Below are positions 1 to 7,024 of a stretch of DNA of 19,936 nucleotides, one piece after another (positions within the stretch are counted from its first letter, which is position 1; each line of letters opens with the position of its first letter). The notes below the pieces were generated by a model. The model was not told the DNA's origin, made no database searches, and was given only the letters and a program-made list of their open reading frames with translations. A program made the translations under genes and the position numbers. Source of the DNA: JAYREN01 sp041908845 (GTDB taxonomy: Bacteria; Acidobacteriota; Holophagae; Holophagales; Holophagaceae); assembly GCA_041908845.1 (NCBI GenBank), contig JAYREN010000044.1, positions 1 to 19,936 of the forward strand, read 5' to 3'.

Positions 1-459
1 AACGAGAAGCGGGGAACCTCGGAATATCACAATGTCGAAGAGGAGAGCGAGGCCATCCGCACCCCGGAGGTCACCAGGCTCGTTACGGCCGTGAGCGCAG
101 ATGCGAGGGTGCGCGAGGTGCTGGTGGACCAGCAGCGCACCATCGGCGCCAGCGGCGGCTGGGTGGTGGACGGCCGGGACATCGGCACCGTGGTGTTCCC
201 CAACGCCTGCTGCAAGATCTTTCTCACGGCCAGCGCCGAGGCGCGGGCTCAGCGCAGATTCCTGGAGATGCAGGCCAAGGGTTCGACAGTTACTTTCCAA
301 GAGATCCTGGCGGACCAGGAGCGCAGGGATCACGCCGATTCCACTCGGGCGGTCGCCCCATTGAGGAAGGCCGAAGACGCGTCACTGCTGGATTCCAGCG
401 CCCTTAGCCTGGACAATGTCGTGTCTTGGATCGTGGCGCATCATCGCCTCCACGGTTGA
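1..459 (+). CDS. cmk: Cytidylate kinase, 3' part (5' end outside window)
   Basis: This is the C-terminal part of CMP/dCMP kinase, which phosphorylates CMP and dCMP with ATP in pyrimidine nucleotide salvage and synthesis in the cytoplasm. The reading frame is open from base 1, so the gene starts to the left of the window and about 152 residues are visible. The family signatures are VDGRDIGTVVFPNA followed by KIFLTASAEARAQRR, the QEILADQERRDHADSTRAVAPL segment of the lid and substrate-binding part (given here in two pieces: QEILADQERRD, then DSTRAVAPL), and the terminal LLDSSALSLDNVV that is typical of the last helix. The stop is TGA at 457-459. The internal ATG/GTG codons around 91 are not the true start, because conserved sequence continues upstream of them. 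The next gene in the same direction begins about 120 bases later. Confidence 0.95.
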   Translation, partial: NEKRGTSEYHNVEEESEAIRTPEVTRLVTAVSADARVREVLVDQQRTIGASGGWVVDGRDIGTVVFPNACCKIFLTASAEARAQRRFLEMQAKGSTVTFQEILADQERRDHADSTRAVAPLRKAEDASLLDSSALSLDNVVSWIVAHHRLHG

Positions 460-582
460 GCACATACTCATTACCCTGCTCGTTCCAGAGATATTCGGAC
501 CACCCATTCGTTAATAAGAGTGGATTTGTTTTTCGAGAAACACTGCATCGAAACTTGAGCCCCTAGGGGTGCCTCCCGAATA

Positions 583-1734
583 ATGACTGCAGAGGCCCTC
601 ATGGAGAGCAGCAACCCGATATTCATACGTCGAGCCGACCATGGAGCGCGGATCCTGGTGGTGGACGATGATGCCATGGCCCGCAGGAGCCTTCGTGCCA
701 TGCTGGAACGAGGGCACTACGAGGTGGAAACCGCCGAAGGCGGGGCCGAAGCGCTGGAGCTGCTGCCAACCTATCAGCCCGATCTCGTGCTGCTGGATAT
801 TCGCATGCCCGGCGTGGATGGCCTGGAAACCTGCCGCCGCATACGGACCATGCCCAATGGAGATCTGCTGCCCATTATCTTCCTCACCGCCGAGGAGAGC
901 CAGGAGGTCCACGCCGAGGCCTTCCGGGCCAAGGGTGATGATTTCCTGCGAAAGCCCGTACTCTCCGCCGAATTGATCGTGCGGATCCGCAGCCTCATGC
1001 GCCTCAAACGTCTCCAGGCCGAGATCCAGGCCGAGCGGGACACCCTGATCGAACTCCAGAAGCAGCGGGAACAGCTCTTCGAGTTCATCGTGCATGACCT
1101 CAAGAATCCCCTCTCCACGATCCAGGTGGGATTGGAACTGCTCCAGGACCGCGACGACAGCCCGCCTACCACCCAGCACCAGCTGCACCGCCTCTGCGAC
1201 ACGGCCCACTACATGGGACGCATGGTCCAGAACATCCTCGATATCGGGCGTGCTGAGCAGATGGGGCTGGAACTCCACAAGAGCCGCATCGGCCTCAGAG
1301 CCTGGATCCCCCACCTGCTCCAGGAGCTCGAGACTCAGGCCCGGCGCAGGAGCCACGAGCTGACCTGGAACTGCCCTGAACATCTCGAGGTGGAGGCTGA
1401 TCCAGATTTCCTGCGGCGCCTCGTTTTGAATCTGGTGGACAATGCTCTGAAGTATTCTCCTCCGGGCAGCCGCACGAGCGTGCATGCGCGAATCGCCGAA
1501 AAGGGAGTGCGACTCGAAGTGCGGGACCAGGGCCGCGGCATCCCCGTACACCTGCGCGAGCATGTCTTCGGAAAGTTCGTGCGACTGGAGGATGAAGGCT
1601 CCGCGACTCGCTCCAGCTCGGGACTAGGACTGGCCTTCTGCCAGCTGGTGGCCGAGGCCCACGAGGGGCGCATCTGGATCGAGGAAAACGAGCCCAACGG
1701 CAGCGTCTTCATCGTGGAGCTCCCGAGTCGGTGA
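583..1734 (+). CDS. Response regulator-histidine kinase fusion (REC-HisKA-HATPase)
   Basis: A 383-residue soluble signalling protein with a receiver domain at the N-terminus and a histidine kinase core behind it. The receiver (about residues 23-140) has the acidic DDD at 28-30, the phospho-acceptor Asp72 in LLDIRMPG, Thr102 and Lys124 in RKP. A short coiled linker (140-165) leads to the H box with His171 (HDLKNPLS). The ATP-binding part has an N box NLVDNALKYSPP (from 283), G1 DQGRGIP (from 315), F box FGKFVRL and G2 SSGLGLAF. No membrane segment is present, so its input is probably phosphorylation of the receiver by another kinase rather than a direct external signal. No partner gene lies beside it. 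The start is uncertain: ATG 583 gives the full frame, while ATG 601 has a better-spaced AGAGG (591-595). It is convergent with the protease gene, 36 bases away. Confidence 0.93.
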   Translation: MTAEALMESSNPIFIRRADHGARILVVDDDAMARRSLRAMLERGHYEVETAEGGAEALELLPTYQPDLVLLDIRMPGVDGLETCRRIRTMPNGDLLPIIFLTAEESQEVHAEAFRAKGDDFLRKPVLSAELIVRIRSLMRLKRLQAEIQAERDTLIELQKQREQLFEFIVHDLKNPLSTIQVGLELLQDRDDSPPTTQHQLHRLCDTAHYMGRMVQNILDIGRAEQMGLELHKSRIGLRAWIPHLLQELETQARRRSHELTWNCPEHLEVEADPDFLRRLVLNLVDNALKYSPPGSRTSVHARIAEKGVRLEVRDQGRGIPVHLREHVFGKFVRLEDEGSATRSSSGLGLAFCQLVAEAHEGRIWIEENEPNGSVFIVELPSR

Positions 1735-1770
1735 TCAAGCGCAGGGTCGGGGAAGGTCCCCTCGTTCGAA

Positions 1771-2712
1771 TCACTGCGCAACGGCCTTCATGGCAGCGAT
1801 GTCATCGGTCGTGAGTTCAGGATTATCGGTCCCCATGAGGCGGTGCATGACCGCATGGGGATTTTCGAGGTGGCCCAGGCCTCTGGCATGGCCCAGTTCG
1901 TGGGCCAGTACCCGCACCAGGGCATCCCGGCTGGGGAAGTGATAGATCCGGATGGTGCGGCGACCGTTCTCCTGGATGTACTCACCCTCGGAGAACTCGG
2001 GCCCCAGACTGTCTCCGGTACGCGTGTAGTCCACCATGGTCTGGTTGTGGTTGGCCGCGAGCCCATTGATGACCGAAGCATGGCCGTTGAGGGTTTCCAA
2101 CAACGTCTTCAGCTCCTCCTGCCGCCCCTGGAGCGAGGCCTTCATCTCAGCGAGGACATTGCGCTCGGCTTCCATCCGCCTGAAGGCATCCTCAGATGCG
2201 GCCACTTGGCCGGCCTCGTTGAAGCGCACGACCCGCGCGTTGTACTCGGCGAAGTCCCGGGTAAGGGCCTCCTTCTTCTGATCCACTTCGGCCCGCACCG
2301 TCTCGAAGTGGGCCTTCAACCCCTCGTAGGTGCCCTGGGTGCCGTCGATCTCGTGGCTCAGTGCCTTCAGACGATCCGCCGTTTCCTGGCGATGATCGTA
2401 GATCAGGTTGACCTCGACTCCCCCCTTGGTCGCTTCCCGGAAGACCTCCCGCCCCGTTGCCTGATTCCAGAGGGAGGCCGCCTGGCGCAGGGCCTCCGCA
2501 AAGCTCTCTCGCGACATTCCGAAGCGAGCATCCACCGTTCCGATCCGGTAGGTCACCACCCGTTCCTGGCGTTGACGGACTACGAGGACCGCCGACGCGG
2601 CCACCAGGAGGACCACCAGCGGAATTACCCAGGAGCGCTTCCGGGCGGCGGACGGATGGGCGGCGACGGGTTCCAGGCTCATGGCAAAAGGATAGCGGTT
2701 CGCAGACTCCAC
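1771..2712 (-). CDS. Membrane-anchored metzincin-like zinc protease with coiled-coil region
   Basis: A 313-residue protein with one N-terminal hydrophobic segment (about residues 28-45), preceded by Arg/Lys, so probably anchored in the inner membrane with the rest in the periplasm. A long charged helical region (about 105-210) looks like a coiled coil. The C-terminus has the zinc motif HELGHARGLGH (271-281), matching HExxHxxGxxH of metzincins, followed by VMHRLM (288-293), which supplies the expected Met-turn. This is the pattern of matrixin-like (M10) domains. Established knowledge says three His bind zinc and Glu272 is the catalytic base; the substrate is unknown. The start is GTG at 2712 with GGAG seven bases upstream. 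An in-frame ATG at 2682 lacks a ribosome-binding site but would keep the membrane segment. It is divergent from the HEAGH membrane protein gene, with 50 bases between them. Confidence 0.85.
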   Translation of the reverse strand: MESANRYPFAMSLEPVAAHPSAARKRSWVIPLVVLLVAASAVLVVRQRQERVVTYRIGTVDARFGMSRESFAEALRQAASLWNQATGREVFREATKGGVEVNLIYDHRQETADRLKALSHEIDGTQGTYEGLKAHFETVRAEVDQKKEALTRDFAEYNARVVRFNEAGQVAASEDAFRRMEAERNVLAEMKASLQGRQEELKTLLETLNGHASVINGLAANHNQTMVDYTRTGDSLGPEFSEGEYIQENGRRTIRIYHFPSRDALVRVLAHELGHARGLGHLENPHAVMHRLMGTDNPELTTDDIAAMKAVAQ

Positions 2713-2762
2713 TCGGAGGCTCCGCCTTTGTCCATCCCTCCATTCATGGTGAGATGGGATCG

Positions 2763-3305
2763 ATGCTTAGCGATGGCCTCGAACATCTTCGCGAAATCTG
2801 GGAGACGCCCTGGGAACAGGTGACCCTCCCAGGACTCCTCGCGGCCCTTTTTGCCGTGGCTCTGGTGCTCATCGTCTACGCCACGAGCGCCGACGGTTGG
2901 GTGCCGATTCTGGACAGCCTCAACCTGGCCTTTCACGAGGCCGGACATCCCCTGTTCAGCCTCTTTGGCGAGACTTTGCAAATCCTTGGCGGAACCTTCA
3001 TGCAGCTCATCGTGCCGACGCTGGTGGTGAGCTCCTGCTGGTACAAGCGTCAGACCCTTGGAACCGCCCTCGCGGGTGTGTGGTTCTTCCAGAACGGGTT
3101 CAATATCGCCCGCTACATGGCCGATGCCCGAGAACAGATCCTGCCCCTGGCCGGGGGTGGCGAACATGACTGGGCCACCCTTTTCGGGATGTGGGGCGTG
3201 CTACCCAAGGATCTGGCCATCGCCGCCACCGTGCGGGGGCTGGCGTGGATCGGGATCATCGGGTGCTGCGGGTGGCTGCTCTGGCGCTGGTATCAGGCCC
3301 GCTGA
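2763..3305 (+). CDS. Small membrane protein with HEAGH motif (M50-like, function unproven)
   Basis: A 180-residue protein with about four hydrophobic stretches (residues 24-41, 70-95, 100-118, 155-175). In or next to the second is FHEAGHP (57-63), an HExxH zinc motif like that of site-2-type (M50) membrane proteases. A second conserved-looking patch, GEHDW (133-137), might supply the Asp ligand, although the canonical M50 motif with its NxxPxxxxDG pattern is not present. I recall unnamed bacterial families with this HEAGH...EHDW layout, but no assigned substrate. The start ATG 2763 is chosen because GGTGAG (2748-2753) lies nine bases upstream; ATG 2754 is directly adjacent to that site and less likely. 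It is convergent with mogA, with a 12-base gap. A protease role is inferred only. Confidence 0.75.
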   Translation: MLSDGLEHLREIWETPWEQVTLPGLLAALFAVALVLIVYATSADGWVPILDSLNLAFHEAGHPLFSLFGETLQILGGTFMQLIVPTLVVSSCWYKRQTLGTALAGVWFFQNGFNIARYMADAREQILPLAGGGEHDWATLFGMWGVLPKDLAIAATVRGLAWIGIIGCCGWLLWRWYQAR

Positions 3306-3317
3306 ATCCCGCGTTTA

Positions 3318-3869
3318 TCAATCGGAAATCGGTCTGGCTGATTTCGGGCGGAAGGCCCGGATCACCGCCTCGTCGGTGGCGAGCCACGGCCCTCCGATCA
3401 GTTCCACACAATAGGGCACGGCGGGAAAGACGGCCTCCAGGCACTCGCGAATGGACTTGGGCTGGCCGGGCAGATTGATGATGAGGCTCTGGCCCCGGAT
3501 CCCTGCGGTCTGCCGGGAGAGGATCGCCGTGGGCACGTACTTCAGCGACACGCTGCGCATCTGCTCCCCGAAGCCCGGCAACATCTTCTCGCACACGGCC
3601 GCCGTGGCCTCGGGCGTCACATCTCGGAGGGCGGGGCCCGTACCGCCGGTGGTCAACACCAGGCAGCAGCCCTCGGTGTCGCAGAGATCTCGAAGGGCAT
3701 CCTCAATGCGGGATCGCTCGTCGGGAACGACGCGGTAGCAGTCCACCCAGGCACTGCGAAGAAAAGCCTTCAGCGTGTCGCGGATGGCGGGCCCGCTCAG
3801 ATCTTCGTAAGTGCCTGAGGAGGCGCGATCCGAAACGGTGAGAATCCCGATGCGGGCTGATTCAGTCAT
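3318..3869 (-). CDS. mogA: Molybdopterin adenylyltransferase MogA
   Basis: A 183-residue cytoplasmic enzyme of molybdenum cofactor synthesis. MogA activates molybdopterin by adenylation, so that MoeA can insert molybdate. The family pattern is clear: IGILTVSDRASSGTYEDLSGP at the N-terminus (given in part: ILTVSDRASSG, 9-19), the nucleotide/pterin-binding TTGGTGPALRDVTPEA (73-88), and the later IINLPGQPKSI, which in this superfamily appears as INLPG.P. The length matches the family (about 180-195). The start ATG at 3869 has GGGAG six bases upstream. No other cofactor genes are next to it, so it stands alone between a membrane protein and tig. A stand-alone MoaB or CinA-like MPT-binding domain is the alternative, but the TVSDR...YEDLSGP N-terminus favours MogA. 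Confidence 0.93.
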   Translation of the reverse strand: MTESARIGILTVSDRASSGTYEDLSGPAIRDTLKAFLRSAWVDCYRVVPDERSRIEDALRDLCDTEGCCLVLTTGGTGPALRDVTPEATAAVCEKMLPGFGEQMRSVSLKYVPTAILSRQTAGIRGQSLIINLPGQPKSIRECLEAVFPAVPYCVELIGGPWLATDEAVIRAFRPKSARPISD

Positions 3870-3896
3870 TGGAGGCTCCCGCTGCCAGTGTGCCCT

Positions 3897-3928
3897 GAAA
3901 ACGAAACAGGCGCCCGGTGGCGCCTGTT
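3897..3928 (-). terminator. Intrinsic terminator of tig
   Basis: A perfect 10-bp inverted repeat (3905-3914 with 3919-3928, stem AACAGGCGCC/GGCGCCTGTT) with a 4-base loop lies 18 bases past the tig stop codon. Read on the minus strand it is followed by TCGTTTTC, a short, interrupted T tract. It sits between tig and mogA and would separate their transcripts. Confidence 0.82.
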
Positions 3929-3946
3929 CTGGGATTCTCTAAGAGA

Positions 3947-4057
3947 CTATTTCTTGGCGGCCTTCTTCGGCTTTTCCTCGGCCTCGTCGGCCTTCTTCGC
4001 CTTCTTGGGCTTCTCTTCGGCGGCCTCGGCCTTCTTGGCTTTCTTGGGTTTCTCTTC
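3947..4057 (-). repeat. 39-bp tandem repeat coding the EEKPKKAKKA tail of trigger factor
   Basis: The last 36 codons of tig consist of two 13-residue units and a third 10-residue partial unit of the type EEKPKKAKKA(E/D)xA. The DNA is a 39-base tandem repeat. The preceding residues (KPKKTKKAAEAAAEE) are a more diverged copy. The tail is strongly charged and probably disordered, resembling Lys/Ala-rich histone H1-like tails. Confidence 0.85.
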
Positions 4058-5554
4058 GGTCTCTTCTGCGGCAGCCTCGGCGGCCTTCTTGGTCTTCTTG
4101 GGCTTCTCGGTGACCGCTTCTTCGGCTGCAGCTTCAGCGGCCTCCGCATCCTTCACGGCAGCGGGGTCGCCGCCTTCCTGATCTTCCAGGTCGCCGCCCT
4201 CCATGCCGCCGGCATCGAAGCGGGCCACGGGGAGTCCGGCTTCCCGCTTGCGCTCCAGCTCGGTGAGGGCCTCGAAGGCCGCCTTGTCGAGGAGTTCCTC
4301 GGTGACGGTAGCGGTGGCGAGCAGCTTGTCGAAGATCTTCTCGGTACGCACCCGGCCCTTGAGCTCGGTGGTGGCGCCGCGGCGCTCCAGGTCGGCCTTG
4401 AAGGGTTCGAAGGGCTGCTGGACCTTATGCTCTTCCATGAGACGGCGAATCTCGACGTCGATCTCATCATCGGCAACCTGGATGTCCTCGGTGTTGCCGA
4501 TGGCCTGCAGCAGGTAACCGCTGCGAACGGCCCGTTCGGCTTCGCTCATGCGGCTCTGGCGGTAGGAGCTCCAGTTCACCTTGCGGGGGTCCACGCCCTG
4601 GCGGGAAACGTGATGGGCGAACTCGTTGCAGTAGTCATCGAGCTGAAGGGCGACCATCGAGGCGGGCACCTCGAAGGCGGCGGCATCCAGCAGAGTGTCC
4701 AGCAGGTTGGTCTGGAGGCGGGCCTGGGCATCCCGCTCGGCAGCTTCTTCCAGATCCTTCTGCACGAAGGCGCGAAGGGCCTTCAGATCGGCGTAGTCGC
4801 CCATGTCCTTGGCGAACTCGTCGTTGAGCTCGGGGATCTCACGCTTGCGCAGATCCTTGAGCTGCAGTTCGTACGTCACGCTCTTGCCCGCCATGGCCTT
4901 GTTGGGATCCTCGGCGGGTACGGTGATGGTGAAGGTCTTGGCGTCATCGGTCTTGAGGCCGAGCAGCTCCTTGTCGAAGGGGCGATCGGCAACGATCTGC
5001 ACGACCTGGTCCTTGAACTCCTGGGCCTTGATGCCCTGGGGCTTGACCTTGACGTCGAAGGTGGCGAAGTGCCCCTCGGCGGCGGCCTCTTCCACAGGCG
5101 TAAACTTGGCGGCCTGTTGGCGCAGCCCCTCGAGGTGCTCCGCAATGGCGGCTTCGTCGATGATCCGCTTCTTCTTGGTGAGCTTGATGCCCTTGTAGTC
5201 GGGCAGCACGACTTCCGGCGCCACATCGTAGTGAAGGCGCAACAGGCCCTCGGCGCCTTCCTTCAGGTCGGCCTTCTCGATGGCGGGCTGGGAGATGGGC
5301 TGGGTACCCGCCTCGGCCGCGGCGCCCCAGAAGTGGCGCTTGACGAGGTTTTCCACCACCTCGCCCAGGATTTCCCGTTGGTAGCGACTCAGCATCACAT
5401 CCTTGGGGGCCTTGCCGGGGCGGAAGCCCGGAATGCGCACCTTGGGGGCGATCTTGGCGATGACCTTTCCGAACTCGGCATTGACCTCGGCCGTGGGAAC
5501 CACGAGCTCGAGGGATTTCCGGGTGGCGGAGTGATGGGTGAGGTTGACCTGCAT
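3947..5554 (-). CDS. tig: Trigger factor with long Lys/Ala/Glu C-terminal tail
   Basis: A 535-residue ribosome-associated chaperone that receives nascent chains at the exit tunnel. The ribosome-binding signature GFRPGKAP is at 43-50. The FKBP-like middle part (about 150-245) keeps the outline up to AMAGKSVTYELQLKDL but looks degenerate, because the usual FIPGFE segment is replaced by FDKELLG; prolyl isomerase activity is therefore doubtful. The chaperone arms follow (about 250-440). Usual length is 430-450, and here about 80 extra residues rich in Ala, Glu and Lys end in 13-residue EEKPKKAKKA-type repeats. The start is ATG 5554, with AGGAG five bases upstream. The open frame extends to 5716, but that extension is the tRNA-Leu gene read as protein. 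The order tRNA-Arg, tRNA-Leu, tig in one direction suggests possible cotranscription. clpP, often next to tig, is about 13 kb away. Confidence 0.95.
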   Translation of the reverse strand: MQVNLTHHSATRKSLELVVPTAEVNAEFGKVIAKIAPKVRIPGFRPGKAPKDVMLSRYQREILGEVVENLVKRHFWGAAAEAGTQPISQPAIEKADLKEGAEGLLRLHYDVAPEVVLPDYKGIKLTKKKRIIDEAAIAEHLEGLRQQAAKFTPVEEAAAEGHFATFDVKVKPQGIKAQEFKDQVVQIVADRPFDKELLGLKTDDAKTFTITVPAEDPNKAMAGKSVTYELQLKDLRKREIPELNDEFAKDMGDYADLKALRAFVQKDLEEAAERDAQARLQTNLLDTLLDAAAFEVPASMVALQLDDYCNEFAHHVSRQGVDPRKVNWSSYRQSRMSEAERAVRSGYLLQAIGNTEDIQVADDEIDVEIRRLMEEHKVQQPFEPFKADLERRGATTELKGRVRTEKIFDKLLATATVTEELLDKAAFEALTELERKREAGLPVARFDAGGMEGGDLEDQEGGDPAAVKDAEAAEAAAEEAVTEKPKKTKKAAEAAAEETEEKPKKAKKAEAAEEKPKKAKKADEAEEKPKKAAKK

Positions 5555-5628
5555 GGGTACTCCTGAAGCGTGGTGTGAAAACCGGGCCTGGGAGAGGGCG
5601 GACTCGTGATGAACCTGCGCCGCCCGGG

Positions 5629-5713
5629 TGGTGCGAATGGCGGGACTCGAACCCGCACGGCGTGAGCCGCTGGAACCTAAATCCAGTGCGTCTACCAGTT
5701 CCGCCACATTCGC
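5629..5713 (-). tRNA. tRNA-Leu (anticodon TAG)
   Basis: Read on the minus strand the gene begins GCGAATGTGGCGGAACTGGT and ends in CCATTCGC followed by A and an encoded CCA (CCA at 5631-5629). The 7-bp acceptor stem GCGAATG/CATTCGC closes. The anticodon arm is CTGGA-TTTAGGT-TCCAG, giving anticodon TAG. The long variable arm (CGGCTCACGCCG) is the class II feature of Leu tRNAs, and the T arm contains GGTTCGAGTCC. It reads CUA-type leucine codons. It lies 17 bases downstream of tRNA-Arg and about 75 bases upstream of tig. Confidence 0.96.
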
Positions 5714-5730
5714 CAAGTTGTCATTCTTCG

Positions 5731-5807
5731 TGGTGCGCCCGGAGCGATTCGAACGCCCGACCCTCAGGTTCGAAGCCTGATGCTCTATCCAGCTGAGCTA
5801 CGGGCGC
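5731..5807 (-). tRNA. tRNA-Arg (anticodon TCG)
   Basis: Read on the minus strand it begins GCGCCCGTAGCTCAGCTGGA and ends CGGGCGC, A, then an encoded CCA (5733-5731). The acceptor stem GCGCCCG/CGGGCGC is perfect. The D arm is AGCTCAGCTGGATAGAGCA, the anticodon arm TCAGG-CTTCGAA-CCTGA gives anticodon TCG, and the T arm contains GCGTTCGAATCGC. The length is 77 bases with CCA. It is first in the tRNA-Arg, tRNA-Leu, tig series. Confidence 0.96.
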
Positions 5808-5820
5808 ACACGAAACTTCG

Positions 5821-5849
5821 ATTGTAGTCCAGCTTGGGCCGAGGTTCGA
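5821..5849 (-). promoter_or_regulatory. Probable promoter of tRNA-Arg/tRNA-Leu (tig)
   Basis: On the minus strand a good -10 box, TACAAT (5826-5821), stands 13 bases before the tRNA-Arg 5' end. A weak -35-like TCGAAC (5849-5844) lies 17 bases further upstream. Placement and spacing fit a housekeeping sigma-70 promoter for the tRNAs. The -35 match is poor, so confidence is moderate. Confidence 0.5.
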
Positions 5850-5884
5850 GCCTTCATTCGGGCTGGATCGAGCGTCAGATGCTT

Positions 5885-6028
5885 AATGCTCTATCCAGCT
5901 GAGTCCCGCCTATCCCAACGCGCACTGTGCGTTGTTCCCACTCGCTTCGCTCGCGGAGGCTGGGCCCTTGGGCGCCCACGAAACAGTTGGAGGCAGTCCA
6001 ACTTGGGCCGTGGCTCGAGCCTTCATTC
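5885..6028 (-). pseudogene. Degenerate second copy of tRNA-Arg 5' end and promoter region
   Basis: The stretch AATGCTCTATCCAGCTGAG at 5885-5903 repeats the D-arm part of tRNA-Arg (5780-5798). Bases 5970-6028 repeat 5802-5859, which covers the acceptor end and the upstream region: compare GGGCGC.CACGAAAC and CCTTCATTC in both. Between the two blocks are 66 bases (5904-5969) not found in the working gene, containing CTCGCTTCGCTCGCGG. In this copy the -10 box TACAAT has become TGCCTC and no complete cloverleaf can form. It looks like a decayed tandem duplication of the tRNA locus. It occupies most of the 230-base gap between tRNA-Arg and the deaminase gene; I see no protein gene there. Confidence 0.7.
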
Positions 6029-6037
6029 TCACCGCGC

Positions 6038-6985
6038 TTACGACGTGGTGAGACACCAGGCGTCTTCCCGGGCATGGCGCCGGAGGGCGGCCAGCTCATC
6101 CTGGGTCAGACCGAGGGCCTGGGCCTGGCGCCACTCGCTGGGGACATCGCAGGGCATGACGCCGGGGTCGTCGGTGCCCAGGGCGCAGCGCACACCGGCT
6201 CGCAGCATCCGGGCGAGGGGGTGCGGGCCGAGATCGGGCACCAGGGCCCGGTTGGAAGTGATGCAGACATCCACGGGAATCTTTCGCTCGGCGAGCAACT
6301 CAAGGATCTCAGGGTGGGCGGCGGCGCGAACGCCATGGACGATGCGGCTGACACCTACCTCCAGGATGGCGTCCCGAACGTTGGTCCCGGGGCCGTTCTC
6401 CCCCGCGTGGGCCGCCAGTCGGAGGCCCGCCTTGCGGGCTCGCTCGAAGACGGGCGCCCATTCCCGAAAGGGAACGCCCTCGATGCCACCGGTGGAGAAG
6501 CCGACCACCCAATCGGGACGATTCCCCAACACGAGATCCAGCACCGCGTGGCCATGGGCGACGCCGAAGTGGTTCACCGCATCGATGACCACGGCCACCT
6601 GAACGCCCTGGGCACGGGCCTCAGCGATACCCTCATCCATGCCCCGCCAGAGCTCGTCCAGGGTCAGGAGCTTCCCATCCACGCAGAGATAGTGCGGGCT
6701 CACCCACAGGTCGATGCCCCGGGGCCCGCCTTGCTCAGAAGGCGGCAGCCGCCGCACGGCGGCCCGCAGGATCTCCCGGGCCGCCGCGGCGCTGCGCAAG
6801 AAGCCACATGAGAAGAAAAAGGCGGGGATGAACCCCTCGAAGGGGATGGTCTCGCCTGCCCAGAGTGATTCCAGGGTCTCGGGCGGGGTTCGACCTTCCA
6901 GAGCCGCCTGAGCCCGCACCCACTCGGAGTCCAGGCTACCTTCCAGATGAGCGTGTCGATCCACACATGGTGGGAGAAGACTCAC
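6038..6985 (-). CDS. Adenosine deaminase family enzyme
   Basis: A 315-residue cytoplasmic metal-dependent deaminase of the ADA/AMP deaminase family. The metal-binding HAH is at residues 11-13, in HAHLEGSL. HAGE (193-196) gives a metal ligand, His193, and the catalytic Glu195. His217 lies in VHGVRA, TSN is at 243-245, and the paired Asp of GTDDPGV is at 272-273. All key residues of the family are present. The chain is slightly shorter than typical adenosine deaminases (330-350). Adenosine to inosine in purine salvage is the simplest reading, but relatives act on adenine or, in the futalosine menaquinone pathway, on aminodeoxyfutalosine, and the sequence alone does not decide. The start is GTG 6985 with a strong GGGAGGAA just upstream. 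It is the likely second gene after the FYDLN-acid gene (39-base gap). Confidence 0.88.
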   Translation of the reverse strand: MSLLPPCVDRHAHLEGSLDSEWVRAQAALEGRTPPETLESLWAGETIPFEGFIPAFFFSCGFLRSAAAAREILRAAVRRLPPSEQGGPRGIDLWVSPHYLCVDGKLLTLDELWRGMDEGIAEARAQGVQVAVVIDAVNHFGVAHGHAVLDLVLGNRPDWVVGFSTGGIEGVPFREWAPVFERARKAGLRLAAHAGENGPGTNVRDAILEVGVSRIVHGVRAAAHPEILELLAERKIPVDVCITSNRALVPDLGPHPLARMLRAGVRCALGTDDPGVMPCDVPSEWRQAQALGLTQDELAALRRHAREDAWCLTTS

Positions 6986-7024
6986 GGTTCCTCCCGCCGA
7001 AAGGGGGCGCCGGACACGAAGGGA

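Noticed and set aside
527..542. Small hairpin TGTTT/AAACA after cmk as a terminator
   Set aside because: The stem is only 5 bp and AT-rich, without a T tract after it.
560..569. Palindrome CCCCTAGGGG ahead of the REC-kinase gene
   Set aside because: It overlaps a possible ribosome site and might be an operator, but a single 10-bp palindrome is too little to call.
511..1563. A 350-codon minus-strand frame within the REC-kinase gene
   Set aside because: Opposite-strand shadow of a gene with clear REC, H, N and G boxes; it has no family likeness.
3947..4110. CRISPR-like or microsatellite array
   Set aside because: The regular repeats are in-frame coding repeats of the tig tail, with no spacers.
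3917..5566. A 549-codon open frame on the plus strand antisense to tig
   Set aside because: It mirrors tig in a GC-rich gene, has no recognisable domain, and is low-complexity Gly/Leu/Glu. It is a shadow of codon bias.
5555..5716. N-terminal extension of tig starting MANVAELVDALDLGSSG
   Set aside because: This peptide is the tRNA-Leu gene read as protein, a known artefact. ATG 5554 with AGGAG is the real start.
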